A stretch of DNA of 12,614 nucleotides from an uncultured Prevotellaceae bacterium (GTDB lineage Bacteria > Bacteroidota > Bacteroidia > Bacteroidales > Muribaculaceae): assembly GCA_900556245.1 (NCBI GenBank), contig USOC01000008.1:1-12614 (forward strand), read 5' to 3'. Under the pieces are notes generated by a model. The model did not search any database. It saw only the letters and a program-made list of their open reading frames with translations, and was not told where the DNA came from. Position numbers and translations under genes: made by a program. Positions 6,891 through 12,614 of this stretch are shown piece by piece (the stretch's first letter is position 1; the number at the start of each line of letters is the position of its first letter).

Positions 6891-8846
6891 TTACTTTTGG
6901 TTGTAGTATTCGTATACTTCCATCGCCCCTTCCGGATCGTCGGTAGTAATCAAGTCAACACCCATGTTTGTCACGTCGAACATATCGCTGACAGAGTTGA
7001 TTGTCCATACGTTGATTGTCATACCCAAATCATGAGCTTCCTGAATCCATGTCGGATTGTTGTCGAATGCACTCTTTTTATAATCGAGTCCCATGATGCC
7101 GTCTGCCTTCAGTTCTTGCGGAGATTTGTTCCCGCCCAGGAATGCAACCATTGCGTTCGGGTCTAATTCCACGATTTTCTTGCATACGTCGTAGTTGAAA
7201 GAAATATATTCCACTTTGTCCTGTACTCCATATTCAGCAACAGCTTTTACGCTTTCCTCCGCTGCTCGCATTTGTGAGGATTTTAACTCAATGATCAGTT
7301 TTGTCGGGCTGTTGCTTTCCTTAATCATTTGGAGGAAATCCTGAAGAACCGGCAGTTTCTCTCCGTTCGACAATTGAAGATCTTTTACATCGGCATAGTT
7401 CGAATTCTCGAGGTTGATACCCTGCATTTTGGCATCGTGATTGATTACCAAATTGCCGTCGAGCGTGATATAGACGTCTGTTTCAGAGCCGTATACGTTC
7501 AAATCCTGAGCGTTCTTCAATGCTTCGCATGAGTTTTCTGCCGTTCCTGCCCAATGGCCTCTGTGGGCGATGACTCCCGCCGGTTTTGGCAGTTGGTCTA
7601 CGATTACCATATTGACGATACCTAAGTCTTGCATCTGAGTGCCTCGAGTCAAAATCATACGGTAGCGGTCAGATTTCAGCCCTTCGGGAATGATGATTCT
7701 AACGCCTCCATCAACCAATTCACAGGCGGCTTCAAACTTCGTTGCCGCTTCAATTGAAGTAAGAATAATCTTGTCTCCGTTTTCAAAACCATTACCCTTG
7801 ACAAGGAATTTGCTTCCTGGCTTAACCGGAGCATTGGAGAAATAATTGATGTTTTCCACCATATCCATTACAGGCACAGCTTCGTATTGGTGAACGTCTT
7901 CCCAAAGGGAATGTACTTCATCGTCGTTCAAGGCTTTGTCGTAGATGCGAGCCAATACAACATCGCCATTCCATGCTATTTCGCCGTTTGTGCTTGAAGC
8001 GTCGCATCCAATGGCAAACCATCTTGCTTTTTCAGAAGCCAGTTTGAATGCGCCGGCTGCTTCCAATTCGTTTACCAATACACCGTTTTGGTATAATCTG
8101 GCTTTCCCGGCATCCTTGTCCCAAACGCCGACTACGTGGTAGTATTTGCGTTTGACAGGGGTTTCTCCGGATGTCGTCCAAACATAATCGCCACCAATGT
8201 GGGGCAAGAATGTCAATTCGCTACTTCTCCCTGTTTTTTCGTCCGGTTTGCAGATTAGAAAACCAGTACCTCCTGATTGGTGAGAGCTGAAGAATTTGGC
8301 TTCTACGTTTGTCGGGATTGGCTCTTCGTAGTCAGCCATATATACCGCTTCCAAGGTGTGTCCGTCGGCCAATGCGTTCAAGAAGGCATCGTTCTTGGAG
8401 TAGTCAATTTTATAGAAGGCAGAGGGCGTTCCTCCCCAAGCGTTTTCAAACCGCGCCACATAGCGGCGGTAGGTCGAGTTGTAGTAGGTGGAAACTCCTG
8501 CCAACTCATTTGTTATCTTGTTTTGCATAGGGGAGATATCGACAGCTGATCCGTCGTTTTTGAAAACGACATCCAGAACGTCGGCTACCGGGCGTTCTTT
8601 TGCCAGCGTAATTTTGCTGATATTTTTCAGTTGATCGGTAAAAACACCGATTCCTCCTTTATCTAAAACAGACAATTCTGTTTTGTTCTGGTCTATGACG
8701 AACTTTCCGATTTTGCTTAGTTGCTCGACAAATGGTTCTTGTCCGGAGGGATATACATAAACGTTCTGTTCTTCTGCCGTTACGCCAAATGCCGGCACTG
8801 TAAGCACTGAAGCCAGTGCAATTGCTTTTAAATTTATTGATTTCAG
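6891..8846 (-). CDS. Secreted LamG / TIG-like / glycerophosphodiester phosphodiesterase
   Basis: A 651-residue protein if begun at the CTG at 8846, the start preferred here. That start restores a full signal peptide (MKSINLKAIALASVLTVPAFG, then VTA). No in-frame ATG exists upstream, and the first GTG (8807) would cut the signal peptide in half. The CTG overlaps the TGA stop of the upstream gene. Residues 28-85 form a small strand-rich module, 85-325 a LamG/concanavalin-like lectin domain (KYYHVVGVWD, ARLYQNGVLV), and 326-417 a TIG/IPT-like domain (GSKFLVKGNGFENGDKIIL). Residues 424-645 form a GDPD domain with His428-Arg429 (AHRGHW), Glu437-Asn438, Glu455-x-Asp457, His470-Asp471 and Glu520-x-Lys522, so the active site looks complete. 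GDPD enzymes split glycerophosphodiesters into glycerol 3-phosphate and an alcohol. The natural substrate (deacylated phospholipid or glycerol-phosphate polymer) is unknown. There is no T9SS tail and no lipobox. Confidence 0.85.
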   Translation of the reverse strand: MKSINLKAIALASVLTVPAFGVTAEEQNVYVYPSGQEPFVEQLSKIGKFVIDQNKTELSVLDKGGIGVFTDQLKNISKITLAKERPVADVLDVVFKNDGSAVDISPMQNKITNELAGVSTYYNSTYRRYVARFENAWGGTPSAFYKIDYSKNDAFLNALADGHTLEAVYMADYEEPIPTNVEAKFFSSHQSGGTGFLICKPDEKTGRSSELTFLPHIGGDYVWTTSGETPVKRKYYHVVGVWDKDAGKARLYQNGVLVNELEAAGAFKLASEKARWFAIGCDASSTNGEIAWNGDVVLARIYDKALNDDEVHSLWEDVHQYEAVPVMDMVENINYFSNAPVKPGSKFLVKGNGFENGDKIILTSIEAATKFEAACELVDGGVRIIIPEGLKSDRYRMILTRGTQMQDLGIVNMVIVDQLPKPAGVIAHRGHWAGTAENSCEALKNAQDLNVYGSETDVYITLDGNLVINHDAKMQGINLENSNYADVKDLQLSNGEKLPVLQDFLQMIKESNSPTKLIIELKSSQMRAAEESVKAVAEYGVQDKVEYISFNYDVCKKIVELDPNAMVAFLGGNKSPQELKADGIMGLDYKKSAFDNNPTWIQEAHDLGMTINVWTINSVSDMFDVTNMGVDLITTDDPEGAMEVYEYYNQK

Positions 8847-9318
8847 TTCTTTACAACCTTTTGAATTAACTGATTTTCTCCTGCCACAATCTTTACCAGA
8901 TACTCATTTTTCTGTAAGTCGGTCTTGCTGCAACTGTATTCTTTTGGATTTGGAGCAGCAGAGTGCATCAGTGTACCGTCCATTGAATAAATCTCCAGTT
9001 TCCTGATTGGCTCTTTTGCGGAAATACGAAGGATTTCTCCGTCTATCCCTGTAAAAATACCAGCGTTGGCGACATTTTCAGTAATGCCACTTAAGGGGTC
9101 GTTCATTGTGAAGAAAGAAATTGATTTCAAATCAATATTTGTCGCTTCGTCTGATAATGAAATGACTTTCATTTTGGTTTCGTCAAAGCTGATTTCTTGA
9201 CTTCCTTGACAGTAGAAATCAAGCTGTTATTACTGTCGTATACATACAAGTCCATGGCATCCAAACACATCGGGAGCATTAGAGCGCATGCAAAAGGTAG
9301 TAATTTAAAGTTTTTCAT
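8843..9318 (-). pseudogene. Small secreted protein with T9SS-type tail, split by a frameshift
   Basis: Two overlapping reading frames together make one sensible protein. The first (ATG 9318 to stop 9169) has a signal peptide (MKNFKLLPFACALMLPMCLDA) and the start of a strand module (DLYVYDSNN), then runs into KKSALTKPK and a stop. The second (ATG 9172 to stop 8843) has no signal peptide and ends in a T9SS type A-like sorting tail (IRKLEIYSMDGTLMHS, then KNEYLVKIVAGENQLIQKVV). Adding one A in the AAGAAATC stretch at about 9191-9200 joins them as KKISFDETKMKVISL, giving a 158-residue secreted protein with an I-S-F pattern. The break is either a real single-base deletion or a sequence error. As written, the two frames overlap as ATGA (9169-9172) and could be translationally coupled, but the second product would then lack an export signal. 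The function is unknown; a small surface-delivered protein is inferred. Its promoter is at 9389-9419. Confidence 0.7.
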
Positions 9319-9388
9319 ACACGCAAATGTTAGGTTAGAATTATTTTGTTTTGTAAAAATTAAAAAAGAAATATATTTCATTTCGATA

Positions 9389-9419
9389 CAAAGGAATATA
9401 TAATTTTGATAAAATCAAA
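9389..9419 (-). promoter_or_regulatory. Probable promoter of the small T9SS protein-GDPD operon
   Basis: On the minus strand, TTTG (9419-9416) is followed after 19 nt by TTCCTTTG (9396-9389), one mismatch from TAnnTTTG. A start near 9382 would leave a leader of about 64 nt before the ATG at 9318. A second, weaker -7-like box (AACATTTG) lies within 15 nt of that ATG but leaves too little leader and has no -33 partner. Confidence 0.5.
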
Positions 9420-9420
9420 A

Positions 9421-9448
9421 TAAAAATCCCCGAAAACGAAGATTTTTA
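9421..9448. repeat. AT-rich inverted repeat just upstream of the promoter
   Basis: TAAAAATC (9421-9428) and GATTTTTA (9441-9448) are exact 8-bp complements around a 12-nt centre. The repeat abuts the -33 box of the downstream minus-strand promoter. It could be an operator or a weak hairpin; in such AT-rich sequence chance is not excluded. Confidence 0.35.
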
Positions 9449-9578
9449 ATAAAAAAAGACAAAAACAGTCATATTTTTAAATAAAAAAGAAGCATAGGAA
9501 AATGAAAGTTTCGGTTTGAAATCATAGGTGGCGCAAGGTCAGGAGCTTGCCGCAGATTCAAGGATTCTTGGAGCATAA

Positions 9579-9628
9579 TCTATCCTCTGTCAGGTCGTGT
9601 GGCGAAACATCGGCAAACAGAGGATAGA
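9579..9628. repeat. 12-bp perfect inverted repeat with 26-nt centre
   Basis: TCTATCCTCTGT (9579-9590) is exactly complementary to ACAGAGGATAGA (9617-9628). It lies about 60 nt beyond the lipoprotein stop. A 12-bp perfect arm is unlikely by chance at this spacing. It could end the porin-operon transcript, but there is no U-run on either strand, so a 3'-end stabiliser, processing site or protein-binding site is equally possible. Confidence 0.6.
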
Positions 9629-9688
9629 GAAAAGCAATTCAGTTTTGCGATAAAGGGTTTATTAAAGAGGAGTCGGGGCGGATTTCCG

Positions 9689-10048
9689 CTATTCGTTTTC
9701 TGAAGTCATCTCTTCGACAGCTCCTTCGATTTGCATTTTCATGCTGTGCATTTTTTCTTCTAATCTGTCAGATGCGTTTTCCATCCAGGCACGGGCGCAT
9801 TTGGCCTTTTGCCGACCGATTTCTTTCAGTTCTTCGTCGGTATAGTCGTTTTTTTGGATTTCTGTTTCAATCTCCTTTAATTTTTGAGATGCTTCTTCCC
9901 ATTGTTCATCCGAATATTCGTTTCCGTTTTCAACAAGTTCGGAGGCAAGGTCTTTCAAATCGTCGATGGGGTCTTGTTTGGTTGAGCAAGCACTTGCAGA
10001 GGCAAGGAGAAGTGCTCCTATGAGCATGAGCCAATGTCTGTTCATCAT
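9689..10048 (-). CDS. Small acidic helical lipoprotein
   Basis: A 119-residue predicted lipoprotein. A basic N-terminus and hydrophobic stretch (MNRHWLMLIGALLLA) lead to a lipobox ending S-A-C, with the lipidated Cys at position 21. The mature part is highly charged and helical, with EYSDEQWEEASQKLKEIE near residue 43 and TDEELKEIGRQKAKCARAW after it. This resembles the small Bacteroidales lipoproteins with a repeated DEQWEEA-type motif (the DUF6565-like group); I base this on memory of the pattern, not a search. The ATG codons at 10048 and 10045 are both possible. The longer frame from 10198 is rejected because it overlaps the upstream gene and buries the signal peptide. It lies 35 nt after the solute-binding protein gene and is probably the last gene of that operon. 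The function is unknown. Confidence 0.75.
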   Translation of the reverse strand: MMNRHWLMLIGALLLASASACSTKQDPIDDLKDLASELVENGNEYSDEQWEEASQKLKEIETEIQKNDYTDEELKEIGRQKAKCARAWMENASDRLEEKMHSMKMQIEGAVEEMTSENE

Positions 10049-10083
10049 TTTCGGAATTATAATATTAGTGAATAAATGTTTTT

Positions 10084-10902
10084 TCAGTTGTTTAGATATC
10101 TGTCGGCGAGAGTCTTGTAGTCGGGCGTTTTGCGAATGTCGCGGAGCCAGCGGTTGAGGCTGTCGGCCATGTGGACATCGTCTTTGCGGATTACCCACGA
10201 CTGAAATTGGTTGAAACTGATGTCGGTCGAGATGTCTATATCCGGGTGTTCAGCCGCGAGAGAGCGTGCAGTTTTGTCGTTGACCACAGCCAATTGTTGT
10301 TCGCCGGCAGCGATGAGAAGAAACAATTGCTCGGGGCTGTAGTCGAGTTCGCATACAGTAATGGAGTCGCCTATTTCCCGAGCCAGGTTATGCAGTCGGG
10401 TGACTGCCGGGGAGCCTTTTGTGACACAAACCGTCTTTCCTGCCAGGTCGAGTTGGGACTTGATTTCCGTTTGTCCGGCAGAGTCTGTTTTCTGTACGAG
10501 CACCTGATTGTCGATGTAGATGGCATCTGAAAATCGGTATTTGTCCTTAAAGTCGCTTGTGGCCGGGACTTGGGCCGCCACAATATCGTAGTTGCCGTTG
10601 TCGAGCATTTCAAGCGATTGCTGAAGAGATGTCATCGGGTGCATTTTTACGGATACTCCGTAGTGGCGTGAAATAAGTTGGAGCAGGTCGTGATAGAAGC
10701 CGCCGAGTGTGGCTTCATACATATAGAGAGACATCGGGGAGTATTCAATCGCCACGTCAATGGTGTCGCCTCCGCTGGCTCCGGTTTTTGTCGGCGCATA
10801 CTGACGCTGGCATTTTCCTAAGGCAACCATCGCACCTACGGCAGCGGCGAGCAGCAGCAGGTAGATTTTCATCTTCGGTTTTGCGAGCAGGGGATTTTTC
10901 AT
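10084..10902 (-). CDS. Periplasmic family-3 solute-binding protein
   Basis: A 272-residue protein with an N-terminal hydrophobic segment (residues 11-28, KIYLLLLAAAVGAMVAL) and a bacterial family-3 extracellular solute-binding fold from about residue 49 to 268. Visible family patterns are LDNGNYDIVAAQV (100-112), YRFSDAIYIDNQVLVQ (122-137), LAGKTVCVTKGSPA (153-166) and DYKTLADRYL near the end. Cys31 follows the hydrophobic stretch, but the residue before it is Lys, so a standard lipobox is absent; a membrane anchor or cleaved signal peptide is more likely. The arginine that usually grips amino-acid carboxylates (T-x-x-R) is not evident in TSDF, so the ligand may not be an amino acid. The fold is also the N-terminal half of MltF-type transglycosylases, but no lysozyme domain is present. 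No ABC permease or ATPase lies nearby. It starts 14 nt after the porin stop. Confidence 0.8.
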   Translation of the reverse strand: MKNPLLAKPKMKIYLLLLAAAVGAMVALGKCQRQYAPTKTGASGGDTIDVAIEYSPMSLYMYEATLGGFYHDLLQLISRHYGVSVKMHPMTSLQQSLEMLDNGNYDIVAAQVPATSDFKDKYRFSDAIYIDNQVLVQKTDSAGQTEIKSQLDLAGKTVCVTKGSPAVTRLHNLAREIGDSITVCELDYSPEQLFLLIAAGEQQLAVVNDKTARSLAAEHPDIDISTDISFNQFQSWVIRKDDVHMADSLNRWLRDIRKTPDYKTLADRYLNN

Positions 10903-10916
10903 CGTGTGGAATTGTT

Positions 10917-12614
10917 TTAGTTGGCAAAGTCGACGGATACGCCAAGCTGCAACCTGCTTGGGTTAATCGGGTGATGGAGAGCGGCAAAATAGCTGTCTCC
11001 ACCGAAAAGTCCGCGGTTGAAGTGGGAGTACATCACAAAGAAACGCGTCTTGTAGAGTTTGAAGTCGGCGTAGGCGTTAAGCAACGGGTAGTTGCCGAGT
11101 TTCTTTTCCTGCTGCGTATGGAATGCCATCGTTGCCGGTTGGTAGGCAGGGGCATAGTAGCTGGTGTAGTAGTTGCAGTCCACTCCGAGATTGACGTGAA
11201 GCACTTTTGCAATCTTGAATTTCAGGAACATGTTGGAGTACAGCGCAATTTTAGGGAGTGGCAGTACCGTTTCTTTCGATGAGGTCTGATAGGTCACTTC
11301 GTTACGCCAGTTGAAGATGCCGAAGCGCAGATTCTGTCGGAGAGTCAGGTTGAGCACCTGAATGCTTCCGCTTTCTTGTGTCGGCATCGCCTCGTTGTTG
11401 AAGTAGACGAAGTTCTGGACGTTTTCGACGCCGGCCGAGAAGTTTGTTCCTGTGTGGGGAATGTCGATGTTGCCTCCGATTCTGAAGCGCCTGACTTTCC
11501 CGAAGTCGTTTTTCCAGGCGAAGTGGTTGGAGATGTAGTTTTTCATCAAGAACGGCACTTCCGTATTTTTGAAAAGCCCTTCGCCGGTGATTGTCACCGT
11601 GTCGCCGAGCAGCCGGAAACGGGTGGAAACCCGTCCGCTGATATCGATGTCGCCGGCGACGGGACCAACGAGACCAAAGCGCGCATTGGCCGAGTAGGTC
11701 AGGATTGTTCCCTGCTGTTTGGTGAGTTGACCGCCTACCCAAAGCAGATTCTCAGTGGTTTTGGGACTGATGGAAAAGTTCGGGAACGGAGTCAGCTCCT
11801 CCGGTTTGTGTGCTGACACGAGCATTGTGTCGGTTGTCTGCGTGTAGCGTCTCACTTCATGGGTGACGTAGGCCGACAGTCCGAATTTCATCCATTTCTT
11901 GAATCCTTCAATCAGGTCTATTCCAAGGGTATTTCGGATGTGCCAGAATCCGGTTTCATCTTCCGTTCCGGCGAGCGACAAATAATTGTTTTTAAAGAAT
12001 TTGCTATCGTCGTCAGCCGAGCGGTTGATGAATTTGTGGGAGTTTTTCTTATAGTCGAAAGTCCAGATGAAACTCGACACCGGGATGTAGGTCTTTTCGA
12101 CGGTCGTGTCGTTGATTTCCCGTTCTTCGTAGTAGCCCACTTTGTAGCGGTGGTTCATGTAGAATTGTCCGCCTTTGACGCGGGAGAATGCATCGGAGAG
12201 GTTGACGGGGATGGCTTTCGCGTCGATCGACGACTGTCCGCCCTGCAGTTGCGCGGGATCGGTGATGTAGAGGTCGTCGGTGATACCGCCGTTCTCGTGA
12301 TTGACGGAGTTGTAGCTGTTGAAAGCCGCCTGCAGCTCGTAGCGGTCGCCTGTATAAGAACCGGACAAGCCCCAAGAGAAATTTTTGGCAGCCTGCCGGT
12401 CGTAGCCGCCTTTCGAATACAGATAGTCGAGCATTGCTCCCACCTGAATGCGTTTTCCGGCATTGCCGGAGAATGTTCCAGACAAACGGTCCTGTCCGGA
12501 TTCGCGTCCGCCACCCCAACTGTAGCCAAGGACAGCCATCGGAATGCGCGTGTTGTAGTATTTTTGCTTTTCAACGCTGTGCAGCCAATGGTCGAGAACG
12601 TCGGCAAACATAAA
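10917..12614 (-). CDS. Putative outer-membrane porin (Porin_10-like), N-terminus outside the window
   Basis: The last 565 codons of a beta-barrel outer-membrane protein. The reading frame stays open through the right edge (a Phe codon lies before the Met at 12611), and family members are generally longer, so the N-terminus with its signal peptide is missing. Features typical of the Bacteroidota putative-porin family are QVGAMLDYLYSKGGY, then a GSYTGDRYE strand, HENGGITDD, and repeated alternating hydrophobic strands with aromatic girdles. The C-terminus is LQLGVSVDFAN, with the strand LQLGVSVDF suitable for barrel assembly. It heads the porin, solute-binding protein, lipoprotein gene set, which suggests uptake of a small solute across the outer membrane into the periplasm; the solute is unknown. 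The promoter lies outside the window. Confidence 0.85.
   Translation of the reverse strand, partial: FMFADVLDHWLHSVEKQKYYNTRIPMAVLGYSWGGGRESGQDRLSGTFSGNAGKRIQVGAMLDYLYSKGGYDRQAAKNFSWGLSGSYTGDRYELQAAFNSYNSVNHENGGITDDLYITDPAQLQGGQSSIDAKAIPVNLSDAFSRVKGGQFYMNHRYKVGYYEEREINDTTVEKTYIPVSSFIWTFDYKKNSHKFINRSADDDSKFFKNNYLSLAGTEDETGFWHIRNTLGIDLIEGFKKWMKFGLSAYVTHEVRRYTQTTDTMLVSAHKPEELTPFPNFSISPKTTENLLWVGGQLTKQQGTILTYSANARFGLVGPVAGDIDISGRVSTRFRLLGDTVTITGEGLFKNTEVPFLMKNYISNHFAWKNDFGKVRRFRIGGNIDIPHTGTNFSAGVENVQNFVYFNNEAMPTQESGSIQVLNLTLRQNLRFGIFNWRNEVTYQTSSKETVLPLPKIALYSNMFLKFKIAKVLHVNLGVDCNYYTSYYAPAYQPATMAFHTQQEKKLGNYPLLNAYADFKLYKTRFFVMYSHFNRGLFGGDSYFAALHHPINPSRLQLGVSVDFAN

Larger units (their letters stand above)
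9319..9688. other. Non-coding spacer, 370 nt, AT-rich at its left part
   Basis: No convincing gene is seen. Nearest the small secreted gene lie its leader (about 64 nt) and promoter. Next come about 80 nt of A/T-rich sequence and then about 190 nt of ordinary composition with several inverted repeats, downstream of the lipoprotein gene. Minor hairpins, besides those listed separately, are GCAAG/CTTGC at 9532-9549, ATAAA/TTTAT at 9650-9662, and GCGG/CCGC at 9678-9689 at the lipoprotein stop. None has a proper U-run, so the terminator of the porin operon is not clear. Confidence 0.5.

Noticed and set aside
8807..8809. GTG at 8807 as the GDPD start (8805-8807 on the plus strand)
   Set aside because: It would leave only MLTVPAFG of the signal peptide with no basic N-terminus; CTG at 8846 gives a complete one.
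9511..9518. TCGGTTTG as a plus-strand -7 box for a small RNA
   Set aside because: It mismatches the A of the box, has no TTTG at the proper distance upstream, and no gene or clear terminator follows.
10049..10198. Extension of the lipoprotein frame up to 10198
   Set aside because: It overlaps the end of the solute-binding protein gene and would place the signal peptide and lipobox in the middle of the protein.
10707..11282. A 191-codon plus-strand open frame across the porin and solute-binding protein genes
   Set aside because: It overlaps two well-supported minus-strand genes and its product has no recognisable pattern.

Overview
The window reads as a chromosome segment from a gut-type Bacteroidales bacterium (phylum Bacteroidota); the genus cannot be fixed from this sequence alone. 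The signs are the promoter type (TAnnTTTG -7 boxes with TTTG -33 boxes instead of sigma70 hexamers), A-rich leaders without Shine-Dalgarno sequences, type IX secretion (T9SS) C-terminal sorting domains, a UpxY-type NusG paralog, and a Porin_10-type putative porin. No tRNA, rRNA, CRISPR array, insertion sequence or phage gene was found.

Layout. (1) 23-1645, minus strand: an upxY-like antiterminator followed 6 nt later by a membrane acyltransferase. This looks like the start of a surface-polysaccharide operon that runs off the left edge. (2) 1646-2046: a divergent control region. It holds a textbook promoter for upxY, a -7 box for the rightward genes, and a leader of about 235 nt with several predicted hairpins and a three-codon mini-ORF. 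(3) 2047-6803, plus strand: a two-gene operon of a secreted TolB/PD40-like propeller protein and a 1276-residue T9SS-exported N-acetylmuramoyl-L-alanine amidase. A 15-bp bidirectional terminator follows. (4) 6891-9318, minus strand: a small secreted gene, apparently frameshifted, with a T9SS sorting tail, then a LamG/TIG-like/GDPD phosphodiesterase. The phosphodiesterase's best start is a CTG that overlaps the upstream stop codon. The two proteins appear to share an N-terminal module of about 50 residues. (5) 9319-9688: an AT-rich spacer with the promoter of region 4 and inverted repeats. (6) 9689-12614, minus strand: a putative porin (cut by the right edge), a periplasmic family-3 solute-binding protein and a small acidic lipoprotein, apparently one operon.

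Functionally the window is about the cell envelope and surface: polysaccharide assembly and acylation, exported peptidoglycan and glycerophosphodiester hydrolysis, and outer-membrane uptake. The most unusual points are the damaged or recoded small T9SS gene with its CTG-started neighbour, the shared module, the structured leader of the amidase operon, and an upxY gene that lacks the long leader normally expected for this family.
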